A DNA stretch of 64,000 nucleotides, from contig JAQBOZ010000027.1 of the NCBI GenBank assembly GCA_028287785.1, forward strand, positions 351,899 to 415,898. The letters are read 5' to 3'. Below, piece by piece: positions 48,767-57,470 of the stretch; position 1 is the stretch's first letter; each line of letters starts with the position of its first letter. The notes below the pieces were generated by a model. The model had not been told where the DNA came from, ran no database searches, and saw only the letters and a list, made by a program, of their open reading frames with translations. The translations under genes were made by a program, and so were the position numbers. The DNA comes from Chlorobiota bacterium (GTDB lineage Bacteria; Bacteroidota; Ignavibacteria; OLB7).

Positions 48767-51700
48767 ATGACCGAGACCCAATCCAGAACGCACCGGCGAT
48801 TCCTTGCGCTTGTTCTCCACGCGGCGCTCCTCCTGGCGGGGCCGGCATCGGCGTGCGCGGGACCGGCGGTCACCACGGAGCATCTGCTCGATGCCGTCGA
48901 TCGCGTGGAGTTTCTGGAGAACCGCGGGCAGATCCATGATACGCGCGGAAGCTCCCGACCCGATATCCTCTACACCGCCGGCGCCGCCGGGGTGAACCTC
49001 TACTTCACGCGCCACGGCATCAGCTATCTCTTCACCCGGTTCGAACGCTCCCCATCCGGGCTCCGATTCCGTCCGACCCTGACCGCCGCCGAAAGCTACC
49101 GGATGGACCTGGAGTTCATCGGCGCCAATCCCGATCCGGTCATCATCCCGGAGCTTCCAACCGGCCATCCCAGCAACGTTCATATCGACGGCGCCCCCAC
49201 CCCGGCACGGGCCGGTTCCTGGGGACGGCTGATCTATCGCGATCTCTATCCGCATATCGACCTTGTCCTCTATTCCAACGGCAAAGGGCTGAAGTATGAT
49301 ATCGTTGTCCATCCCGGCGGCCGGGTCGATGATGTCCGCTTCCGCTATGTCGCCGCGTCGGTGGTGGAGCGCTCGCCGGACGGAGGGCTCCGCGTTGCCA
49401 ACCCTCTGGGGACCCTCCGCGAACAGGCGCCGATGACATTTCTGCGCCCGGCGGATCGAGCCACGGCGTATCTCGCGGCGGCGGCCCCCGGCGATCATAC
49501 GGTCCCCAGCAGCTATATCGTCTCCGGCGACACCATCTCCTATCGCGTGGGGAGGTACGCCCACGGCGGGATGCTGGTGATCGATCCGGGGATCGTCTGG
49601 GCGACGTATTACGGCGGGAACGGGCTGGACGGAACCGGGGGGATGGCGCTCGACGCCGCCGGAAATATCTACGTCGCCGGGTTCTCCTACAGTCCCAACT
49701 TCCCCGTCGATCCGGGAGCCGCGTCGCGAATCCCCGGCGGAGGGAGCCTCGGGGGGAGCAGCGATGCGTTCGTTGCCAAGTTCGATGGGGCCGGGAAGCG
49801 GATATGGGCGACCTATTTCGGCGGCGAGGAGTCCGATCTGGCGCAGGCGATCGCCATCGACAGGCGGGGTGATGTCGTGATCGTCGGCGGGACGCAGAGC
49901 AGCAGGCTGCCGGTGACCGCGAACGCCGTTCAGAAGAACTATGCCGGCGGAGAGCTGATCAACACCGGCGGCGGCTCCAATTCCGCCACCAACTACGGCG
50001 ATGCGTTCGCGGCAAAGCTCGATCCCGACGGAAATCTGATCTGGAGCACCTATTACGGCGGCTCATCGAACGAGTTCGCGTTTGGCGTCGCCATCGACTC
50101 GGCCGATAATGTGGTGATGGTCGGGGCCACCGCAAGCCGCGATTTCCCGATAACCGGAACCGCGACGCAGAGCGCATTTGGCGGTCGATCGGCGCTGAGC
50201 GACGCCAGCGACATGTTCGTGGTGAAGTTCGATCGCGATGGCACGCGACTCTGGGGGACGTACTACGGCGGCGATGCCTCGGAGACCGCCTACGGCGTGG
50301 CGACGGATGTGACCGGGGATATTCTTGTCGTCGGCAGCTCGGAGGGAGGGACCTTCAGGACAACTCCCGGCGCGTTCGGGCCGAAGCATATCTTCGGGAC
50401 CGATGTGGTGGCGGTAGAGCTGGACGGGAACGGCGTGCTCCGCTGGAGCAGCTTCTACGCGGGGAAGGGGGATGAGGCGGCGTTTGCCGCGGCCATGCTG
50501 CCGGGGGACATGGGGCTGATAGGCGGATGGACCAGCAGCTCCGATTTTCCCGTGACCGGCGGCGTGGCGCAGGCAACGCTCGCCGGAAGAACCGATGGCT
50601 TTATCATCAAGGTCGATCCCAATGGAAAGGAGATCTGGGGCACCTATCTGGGGGGAGCGAGCATCGATCAGGTCAAGGCGATCGCGCTCGATCCGAACGG
50701 AACCATCCTCGCCGGCTGCCTGACATTCAGCGACGATCTGCCCGTCACCGCGGATGCCATATCGCGCAGGCTCAACGGTGGGCAGGATGCCATGCTGGCA
50801 CGGCTCAGCGGAACGGGGGGGCTGATCTGGGAGACCTATCTTGGAGGAAGCGGTTCGGAGGATGCATTTGGTATCGGGGTCGATTCGCGAGGAAGCGTGA
50901 TCGCCTATGGCCTGACATCCAGCAACGACTTCCCCGTCACGAAGAGCCCGCAGCAATCCACGCTGGGTGGGGGGATCGATATCTTTCTGGTGAAGCTGGG
51001 ATGCAGCATATCATCAACCATCCCCATCACCGGCGACAGCGCGATCTGCGGTCATGGCGGCACTCTTCTGAGCGCGCCGCCCGGCTACGGCAGCTATCGC
51101 TGGTCCAACGATTCCACCGGGCGCACTGTCACCATCACGGCGCCGGGAACCTATACGGTCACTGTCGGCGATTCGCTTGGCTGCACCGGGCTGTCGGGGC
51201 CGTTCACGGTTTCGCTGAAGGCATCGCTCGATAACGCATTTGCGATCACCGGCGATACGGCGATCTGCGCCGGAGAGAAGATCCGCCTGAGCGCTCCACC
51301 GGGATATGCGGCGTACCGGTGGGCTGGGATCGATTCCACCACGCAGTCGGTCACGATCGCCGCGCCCGGCACCTATGTTGTCGCCGTAAGCGATTCCACC
51401 GGCTGCTCGGGAAGCTCACGGCCGTTTACCGTCTCACTTCGCCCGCCGTTCGATGTTCCCATCACCGCCCCCGGCGAGCATGGCGGAACCGCGATCATCT
51501 GCTCCGGTGGGAGCCTTGCGATCGAAGCGCCATCGGGCTTCGCTACATATTCCTGGTCAAACGGCGATACCACCCGAACGATCTCCGTGGATCGCGAGGG
51601 AACATATTCGGTGATTGTCACCGATCCTAATGGCTGCATCGGCGTCTCGCGGATCGTGGCGGTCGCCGTCCGTCCCGCCCCGGCTCCGCCGGTGCTCTCG

Positions 51701-52561
51701 CAGTGCGGATCGACGCTGACGGTTGGCGCGGGGAGCGGATTTCAGTGGTTGTACGGCGACAGCCTGATCCCCGGCGCAACCGGGCGTTCCTTCACCGCCG
51801 GCACGCTTGGACGATATTCGGTGATCGTGACCGACGACAACGGATGCGCTGTCAGGTCGGCTCCGTATGATCTGAGCGATGTGGCCCCCGCGCGCGTCAT
51901 CATATCGCTGCCGGTGATAGCTGCGGCGGCGGGAGATTACATCGAGTTCCCTCTCATCGTTGCCGATCGCGGCCGGTTATCGGGGAGGCGACCACGTCCG
52001 TATCGTCTGGTGATTGCCTGGAATCGCTCGCTCGCCATCCCCATCGACACAGGGATCGTGGTCAGCGAAAGTGGGCGGGAGCGGATTGTGGAGATTCACG
52101 GCATCTGGGACATGGCAAACGATACGCTCGGGTTGATAGGCATTCAGGCCGCGCTTGGCGATAGCGGCTCCACGGCGCTTTCCGTCCGGTCACTGACGTG
52201 GGAAGGGGATAGCTGCCCTCCCGATGTTACCGTGCGCGATGGCCTTCTGACCGTGGCGCTGTGCAATGTCGGGGGCTCGCGACTGTTTCTTGAAACCGGC
52301 GGGGTTGTCCTGAAGCCGGTTCGCCCCAACCCGGTGAGCGGCATGGTACAGGTCGATTTTTCGACGATCGAGCCTGGCCGGACGCATCTCTACGTGGCCG
52401 ATCTGCTGGGCCACACGGTGCTTACGCTGCATGATGGCCCGATGCCGCTGGGAACGCATACCGAGGCGTTCGGCACCGAAGGGCTTCCCACCGGAACCTA
52501 TGTTGTCATCCTTACAACCCCAACCGGCGAATATTCCCGCCTGATGAGAGTGCAGAGGTAA
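48767..52561 (+). CDS. SBBP-repeat/DUF7948 secreted protein with T9SS sorting domain
   Basis: 1,264 residues from ATG 48767; signal peptide ends near ASACAG. Residues 45-270 form the DUF7948-type N-terminal module (VEFLENRGQIHD, NLYFTRHGISYLF). About 470 residues of SBBP beta-propeller repeats follow, each with WxTYYGG or WGTYLGG plus DxxGNI and FPVT. Four Ig-like repeats of 80 residues come next (GYGSYRWSNDST, GTYTVTVGDSLGCTG), then a cohesin-like region (about 1030-1150) and a T9SS sorting end (RPNPVSGMV, VADLLGHTV, PTGTYVVIL, SRLMRVQR). Probably a large surface or released adhesin-type protein. Confidence 0.83.
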   Translation: MTETQSRTHRRFLALVLHAALLLAGPASACAGPAVTTEHLLDAVDRVEFLENRGQIHDTRGSSRPDILYTAGAAGVNLYFTRHGISYLFTRFERSPSGLRFRPTLTAAESYRMDLEFIGANPDPVIIPELPTGHPSNVHIDGAPTPARAGSWGRLIYRDLYPHIDLVLYSNGKGLKYDIVVHPGGRVDDVRFRYVAASVVERSPDGGLRVANPLGTLREQAPMTFLRPADRATAYLAAAAPGDHTVPSSYIVSGDTISYRVGRYAHGGMLVIDPGIVWATYYGGNGLDGTGGMALDAAGNIYVAGFSYSPNFPVDPGAASRIPGGGSLGGSSDAFVAKFDGAGKRIWATYFGGEESDLAQAIAIDRRGDVVIVGGTQSSRLPVTANAVQKNYAGGELINTGGGSNSATNYGDAFAAKLDPDGNLIWSTYYGGSSNEFAFGVAIDSADNVVMVGATASRDFPITGTATQSAFGGRSALSDASDMFVVKFDRDGTRLWGTYYGGDASETAYGVATDVTGDILVVGSSEGGTFRTTPGAFGPKHIFGTDVVAVELDGNGVLRWSSFYAGKGDEAAFAAAMLPGDMGLIGGWTSSSDFPVTGGVAQATLAGRTDGFIIKVDPNGKEIWGTYLGGASIDQVKAIALDPNGTILAGCLTFSDDLPVTADAISRRLNGGQDAMLARLSGTGGLIWETYLGGSGSEDAFGIGVDSRGSVIAYGLTSSNDFPVTKSPQQSTLGGGIDIFLVKLGCSISSTIPITGDSAICGHGGTLLSAPPGYGSYRWSNDSTGRTVTITAPGTYTVTVGDSLGCTGLSGPFTVSLKASLDNAFAITGDTAICAGEKIRLSAPPGYAAYRWAGIDSTTQSVTIAAPGTYVVAVSDSTGCSGSSRPFTVSLRPPFDVPITAPGEHGGTAIICSGGSLAIEAPSGFATYSWSNGDTTRTISVDREGTYSVIVTDPNGCIGVSRIVAVAVRPAPAPPVLSQCGSTLTVGAGSGFQWLYGDSLIPGATGRSFTAGTLGRYSVIVTDDNGCAVRSAPYDLSDVAPARVIISLPVIAAAAGDYIEFPLIVADRGRLSGRRPRPYRLVIAWNRSLAIPIDTGIVVSESGRERIVEIHGIWDMANDTLGLIGIQAALGDSGSTALSVRSLTWEGDSCPPDVTVRDGLLTVALCNVGGSRLFLETGGVVLKPVRPNPVSGMVQVDFSTIEPGRTHLYVADLLGHTVLTLHDGPMPLGTHTEAFGTEGLPTGTYVVILTTPTGEYSRLMRVQR

Positions 52562-52628
52562 TGCCCGGCGATTATTCCTCCATCCGAACGATTATAAATA
52601 CCCGATGTCTTTTTTGATCTCTATAACT

Positions 52629-53984
52629 ATGATCAACCCATTTCGGCGGATCGGCATTCCCATTGTCTTGTGCCTGATGCTGGCGGCGGTGTGCGGTCGG
52701 CTGTTTGCAGCGCCAGCCATACAGATGGAGCGATTCCAGCTGCCGAATGGCCTGCGCGTGGTTCTCTCGGCTAATCGAAATGCGCCGGTGGTTTCCACGG
52801 CGGTGGAATATCACGTCGGTTCCGCCGATGAGCGAAATGACCGGACGGGATTTGCCCATTTCTTCGAGCATCTGATGTTCGAGGGGACCGGGAATATCCC
52901 ACGGAAGAATATCGAGCAATTACTGCAATCCGTCGGCGCCAGGCATAATGCCACCACCAGTTGTGACGCCACCACCTACTGGATCACTCTTCCCTCAAAT
53001 CAACTGAAGCTGGCGCTATGGATAGAGTCGGAACGGATGCTTCATGCGAAAATCGATTCGATCGGCGTTGAAACGCAGCGGAATGTTGTGAAGGAGGAGC
53101 GAAAGCAACGGTATGATAACGTCGCCTACGGGGCGGCATGGGAATGTATCGTGGCGCATCTGGCCGCCGGGACGCCGTACGCATGGCCGCCGATAGGTTC
53201 CGAGCAGTATATCGATCGCGCGAGCATTGACGAGTTCCGGGATTTCTACGCGAAATATTATGTGCCTGACAATGCCGTGCTGGCAATCGCCGGAGATATC
53301 GATATCGAGCGTACCAGGGAGTGGGTCATAGAGTATTTTTCCGATATCCCTCGCGGCAAGGAAATCATCCGACCGGATTTCACACTTCCGGAAATTCCCG
53401 ATCAACATGAGGCAACCATCAGCGATAGCAGAGAATCGCTTCCAGCCATAATCTATACGTACGGGATCAACATAAATGATCCATCCGAATATTACGCGCT
53501 CAAGTTTCTGGAAAATATTCTTTCAAACGGGAGAGGGAGCCGTCTGCATACATATCTCGTCGATAACCTGTCGATTGCCTATTCGGCGGACGCGGAATTC
53601 CGGACCCATGAAAAAGGCGGCTTTTTCAGAATCGCCGCCGTTGGCAACCGGGATGTCCCACTATCGAAACTGCAACTGGCGTTCGACTCGTTGATAGAGA
53701 GGATTCAGTATCACGAAGTCAGCGCGGCGGAAATAATGAAGGCGCGAAATTATTTCAAGACGCTCATGGCGGCATACTCGATGGATACGAAGACGCTCGC
53801 GCTGGGGCTGGCATCCATGGAAACGAAATACCATGACGCCGGGCTTCTCAATAGCGAGCTTGACAGGCTGCTTGCCGTGACGCCCACCGATATCCAGATG
53901 GCGGCATTGAAGTATCTGACGCCCGGAGGACGATTTATTCTTACCTGCCTGCCCGTAAGCAAGGGAGGCGATAATGAAAAGTAG
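52629..53984 (+). CDS. M16 zinc peptidase, catalytic member
   Basis: 451 residues from ATG 52629; signal peptide ends near RLFAAPA. Pitrilysin-family protease with the inverted zinc motif HFFEH (H77, E80, H81) and third ligand E157 in the expected position. The C-terminal half carries the second, non-catalytic M16 fold with GRGSRLHTYLVD. Exported. It overlaps the next gene, an M16 relative lacking the zinc motif, by 11 bases; such pairs form heterodimeric peptidases that degrade peptides in a closed chamber. Confidence 0.92.
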   Translation: MINPFRRIGIPIVLCLMLAAVCGRLFAAPAIQMERFQLPNGLRVVLSANRNAPVVSTAVEYHVGSADERNDRTGFAHFFEHLMFEGTGNIPRKNIEQLLQSVGARHNATTSCDATTYWITLPSNQLKLALWIESERMLHAKIDSIGVETQRNVVKEERKQRYDNVAYGAAWECIVAHLAAGTPYAWPPIGSEQYIDRASIDEFRDFYAKYYVPDNAVLAIAGDIDIERTREWVIEYFSDIPRGKEIIRPDFTLPEIPDQHEATISDSRESLPAIIYTYGININDPSEYYALKFLENILSNGRGSRLHTYLVDNLSIAYSADAEFRTHEKGGFFRIAAVGNRDVPLSKLQLAFDSLIERIQYHEVSAAEIMKARNYFKTLMAAYSMDTKTLALGLASMETKYHDAGLLNSELDRLLAVTPTDIQMAALKYLTPGGRFILTCLPVSKGGDNEK

Positions 53985-55416
53985 ACGGGATCGGAATATC
54001 ATTGCCTGTCTGAGGATTATCTGCCTGATGTTCCTTTCGGCGACCAGCATCATCGCGCAGGTGGATCGCTCGCATCCGCCCGAGCCGCTTCCCTCGCCCG
54101 GATGGTCATTCGGGCATAATGAGCGTTTCACCCTTTCAAACGGGTTGAAAGTTATTTTCGTCCCGTCGACAGTGCCGTTGATGATGGCGCATCTCCAGGT
54201 GGCGGGAGGGGAATCAGCCGATGGGGAAAAGCACGGCCTTGCTGATATGGTTCGCGTAATGCTGGATCATGGGACCACTCTGAGAAGCGTGCATAAAATT
54301 ATTCGAACCAGAGAAAGCCTGGGCATTCTCACGTTCTTTTCCTCGGATGTCAGATCGATTGATATCGGCACTATCGGCCTGCGCGAGTACTCCGATTCGC
54401 TCCTCGATATATTCTCGGATGAGATCATGCATCCCATGTTCCCCGATGGGGAATGGAACGTCATAAAAAAATGGTACGGAACTGGTCTTCGTCGTCAGGA
54501 TAACGCATCACAGCAGGCGCTGTTCTGTTTCGACAGCCTCCTCTACGGAAATTCGCCGTATGGGCACACCATGACCGTGGACGATATGAACCGGATCACC
54601 ACCGCCGATCTTCGCGAATTCCACAGAACATATTTCGTCCCCAGCAACGCAACGCTGGTTATTATCGGTGATTTTTCCATCGATGAATTAAAGCGGAAAC
54701 TGGAATCGGTGTTCGGTGAATGGAAGCAGGCGGCCGTGCCATCGATCCCGGTGCCGGTGTTTCCGGCATGGCAGGGCCGCAGGGTGATTCTGGTCGATCG
54801 TCCCGCCTCCGTTCAAAGCTCCATCAGGATTGTGAGAAGGCTGCCGTTGCCTGATCGGGAGGATCGCCAGCGATCGATTATTCTGGAGAAAATCCTTGGC
54901 GGAAGATCCAGCGGAAGGCTTTTTATGAATCTCCGGGAATTGCATGGCTACACCTATGGGGCATATTGCTTATTCGGGGGGGATGCGTTCTCCGAGCAGT
55001 TTATCGCCTATGCCGATGTACGCAATGCCGTCACCGATTCGGCGATTACGGAAATGCTATCCGAAATAACGAAGGTCGGGACCGTTCCCGTTTCCGAGGA
55101 TCAGCTGCGGCGGGCGGTTCAACAGGTAGAGGGGGAATTTTATATGTCCATCTCTCAGTCCATAGGGCTTGCGGACAAGCTGCTTTATCTGAGCCGGAAT
55201 AATCTTCCCGAGGGATATTTTCAGTCGATGCTCGATATCAACCGAACCATTACCCCGGCCGATCTCATGGATCTGGCGCATCGATATCTGAATCCCGATG
55301 ATCTTGCGATCATCGTGGTGGGGAACGCCTCGGAGATACGGCCGAAACTGGAAAAATTCGGATCGGTGGAAATCTGGAAGGCCGATGTGGGTGAATCGCA
55401 GGCCGGGCTGAAATGA
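53974..55416 (+). CDS. M16 family non-catalytic partner
   Basis: 480 residues with an N-terminal hydrophobic signal (IIACLRIICLMFLSATSIIAQ). M16 fold, but the site equivalent to HxxEH reads GLADMVRVMLDH, so no zinc ligand triad. The C-terminal substrate-binding pattern RELHGYTYGAY (Arg/Tyr pair) is retained. Together with the overlapping upstream gene it matches the active/inactive subunit arrangement of heterodimeric M16B peptidases. Confidence 0.9.
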   Translation: MKSRRDRNIIACLRIICLMFLSATSIIAQVDRSHPPEPLPSPGWSFGHNERFTLSNGLKVIFVPSTVPLMMAHLQVAGGESADGEKHGLADMVRVMLDHGTTLRSVHKIIRTRESLGILTFFSSDVRSIDIGTIGLREYSDSLLDIFSDEIMHPMFPDGEWNVIKKWYGTGLRRQDNASQQALFCFDSLLYGNSPYGHTMTVDDMNRITTADLREFHRTYFVPSNATLVIIGDFSIDELKRKLESVFGEWKQAAVPSIPVPVFPAWQGRRVILVDRPASVQSSIRIVRRLPLPDREDRQRSIILEKILGGRSSGRLFMNLRELHGYTYGAYCLFGGDAFSEQFIAYADVRNAVTDSAITEMLSEITKVGTVPVSEDQLRRAVQQVEGEFYMSISQSIGLADKLLYLSRNNLPEGYFQSMLDINRTITPADLMDLAHRYLNPDDLAIIVVGNASEIRPKLEKFGSVEIWKADVGESQAGLK

Positions 55417-55598
55417 GCGACGCATCGGCCATGAATATAAAATTGCGATTTCGCTTCAATGGAGGTTACATCGCGCCGATGGCCGCGTCCCTTTTCTGCA
55501 CGCATAATTTCCCTTCCTGTCATCGGTTGAAATCGTGGAGTTGAGCGGACGTGCCCGCCGGGTCGGTTTCAACCGAGATAATCCGCAGGGTGTTCACT

Positions 55599-56291
55599 AT
55601 GACCATCTCCTCGCTCTTCACGGCTGCTTTCGCGATTTCAACGCTTTTCACGGGTATTTTCCGGGGACCGGTCCCCATCGCGCATCCCGATCCGGTCGAT
55701 GGCATAATCGGGGCCGGCGGTTTCAATCAGGTTTATCCCATTTCCGCCGGCTCGATCGCGGATCAGCAACGGCAGATCACCGCAAGGCTCACCTATCTTG
55801 AGGACCTGCTCAGAAGCCGGGATGTGAGCGGGCTTTCGCCGGCTCTTCGAGCCGAGCGGCTGCGGAATCTCGACAGGATTCACGCGTATCGGGTTGCCGG
55901 GGCCTTTCCGCGGAATTTCGATTATCCCGGCCAGGGTCTGCCGTGTTTCATCGACAGGGAGGGGACGATCTGCGCGGTGGGGTATCTGGTGGAGCAATCG
56001 GTGGGGCGTGGCGTGGCCGAGGAGATCAACCGGAACTACCAGTACGCCACGGTTGCCGCGATGCGGATGCCGGCTCTGGATCGGTGGATAGCCGTGTCCG
56101 GTCTTACGCGGGCCGAGGTGATCACTATTCAGGAGCCTGCCATGGACGGGGGGGGCGGAGCGTTTATCGGCGTTGAGGATCTGGTGCAGGAGGTGCGGCG
56201 CGATACCGTGGTCAGCGCTCCCGTTCCCACCAGGGCTGATTCCTCGCAGGCGGCATCGCCTGTCGGAATAGGGGAAACAACGATACACTGA
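55599..56291 (+). CDS. Secreted conserved protein of unknown function
   Basis: 230 residues from ATG 55599 (MTISSLFTAAFAISTLF); signal peptide or N-terminal anchor. A helical segment with RNLDRIHAYRVAGAFPRNFDY leads into a distinctive motif, LPCFIDREGTICAVGYLVE, with two cysteines that could form a disulfide, then INRNYQYATVAAMRMPALDRWI. Similar proteins with CFxDxxGxxCAVGYLVE occur in Bacteroidetes and some myxobacteria (from memory); their function is unknown to me. Confidence 0.72.
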   Translation: MTISSLFTAAFAISTLFTGIFRGPVPIAHPDPVDGIIGAGGFNQVYPISAGSIADQQRQITARLTYLEDLLRSRDVSGLSPALRAERLRNLDRIHAYRVAGAFPRNFDYPGQGLPCFIDREGTICAVGYLVEQSVGRGVAEEINRNYQYATVAAMRMPALDRWIAVSGLTRAEVITIQEPAMDGGGGAFIGVEDLVQEVRRDTVVSAPVPTRADSSQAASPVGIGETTIH

Positions 56292-56624
56292 CCGTTTCCA
56301 TGGGATGCGGGCGGTTCTTTCATGTGGCGACTGACTTTGCAGGGGTATCGGCTTCCCCTAGACGCCAAACCGCAATAAATATTTGGTTACGTCGAGTAAT
56401 TAGATTAATATTGCGGCCAGTTCATTCTTCTTCCCTACGTCAGCGGTGATCAATTGCGGCCTGAACGGGTCCGCGGTAAATGGATATAGGGAAGGGGCCG
56501 TTGTTAATCTTGCAGGAGCTGCTCATCCGAGCAACAGAACAGAGTCCTTCGCTGCCACCGTTCCTTCGAAGATCTATCCCGTTCTCGCTTCTCAAACACT
56601 CCCGATGGGAGAGGAATCCTCAGT
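56292..56624. promoter_or_regulatory. Long leader region of the RRM protein gene
   Basis: About 330 bases. The stretch 56370-56420 is strongly AT-rich and a plausible promoter. Just before the gene, ctccc-gat-gggag (56599-56611) forms a small hairpin that includes part of the purine-rich ribosome-binding stretch gggagagga, so translation could be sensitive to folding. This is an inference from position only. Confidence 0.4.
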
Positions 56625-57044
56625 ATGTCGATGAAATTATATGTGGGAAATCTTTCCTACAGCACCACGAGCGAAGATCTTCGCGAACTTTTCGAGCAGG
56701 TTGGCACGGTCGATTCGGCCACGGTGATCTCTGATCGCGATACCGGCCGGTCGAAGGGCTTTGGCTTTGTCGAGATGTCTTCCCGCGAGGAAGGCGAAAG
56801 CGCAATTGAGAAGTTCAACGGCCAGGACGTTGGCGGTCGCAATCTTACGGTCAACGAGGCTCGTCCGCGCGAAGAGCGTAGCGGCGGCGGTGGCCGTGGT
56901 GGTTACGGTGGCGGCAGCGGCGGCGGCGGCGGAAGCCGTGGCGGTTACGGTGGCGGCAGCGGCGGTGGAAGCCGTGGCGGCTACGGTAGCGGCGGTGGAA
57001 GCCGTGGCGGTTACGGCGGTGGCCGTGACGATCGCGGTTACTAA
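56625..57044 (+). CDS. RRM-domain glycine-rich RNA-binding protein
   Basis: 139 residues. A single RNA recognition motif covers 3-80 with RNP2 LYVGNL (5-10) and RNP1 KGFGFVEM (44-51). The rest (about 86-139) is an RGG-type Gly/Arg/Tyr/Ser tail (GRGGYGGGSGGG). This is the cold-inducible Rbp type found in cyanobacteria and FCB bacteria, acting as an RNA chaperone. Preceded by a good GAGAGGA ribosome-binding sequence and followed by a strong terminator, so it is a single-gene transcript. Confidence 0.93.
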   Translation: MSMKLYVGNLSYSTTSEDLRELFEQVGTVDSATVISDRDTGRSKGFGFVEMSSREEGESAIEKFNGQDVGGRNLTVNEARPREERSGGGGRGGYGGGSGGGGGSRGGYGGGSGGGSRGGYGSGGGSRGGYGGGRDDRGY

Positions 57045-57074
57045 GACCGGTCTGTTGTACTCCAAATAGTCGTC

Positions 57075-57109
57075 AACCCCCCGATGATAGCATTTGTCGG
57101 GGGGTTTTT
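57075..57109 (+). terminator. Intrinsic terminator of the RRM gene
   Basis: Ten-pair stem (57075-57084 with 57097-57106) ending in a T-run on the plus strand (gggggg then ttttt), 30 bases after the stop. Confidence 0.92.
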
Positions 57110-57470
57110 GTTGTGACCTGTCGCATTATCCGGGCCGGGATGATGCGATGGTCAGCGCAGCCGCCTGGTTCCGACGGATGCGACTTCTTCGGCTCCCGCA
57201 ATCGAGCGATTGTGGATAGTTGCAGAGACAACACGAAGAAAACAATGGGTCCGGGCAGGCACATGAGCGAGTTCCGTGGTGCCGGCCGCCGCCATGATGG
57301 AAGGACGCGGCTATTATTACCGGATGTAATCTGTTATTTCATCCGAGACTGCTATATTGCTGTGTCCCATTCTGAAGGCCTTGGGACACGTCTTTAATGC
57401 TGGGTCACAGCCCACTACTTTCCGATCGCGCATCATTCAGTATATCCCTTATATAGTCTAGAGGATTTCC
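57110..57470. promoter_or_regulatory. Upstream region of the tail-fibre-like gene
   Basis: 360 bases without a gene. It contains a perfect 8-bp palindrome gtgtccca / tgggacac (57362-57369 with 57382-57389) about 80 bases before the start, a possible regulator site or leader hairpin, and an AT-rich stretch near 57440-57460. GAGGA lies 6 bases before the ATG. Confidence 0.45.
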
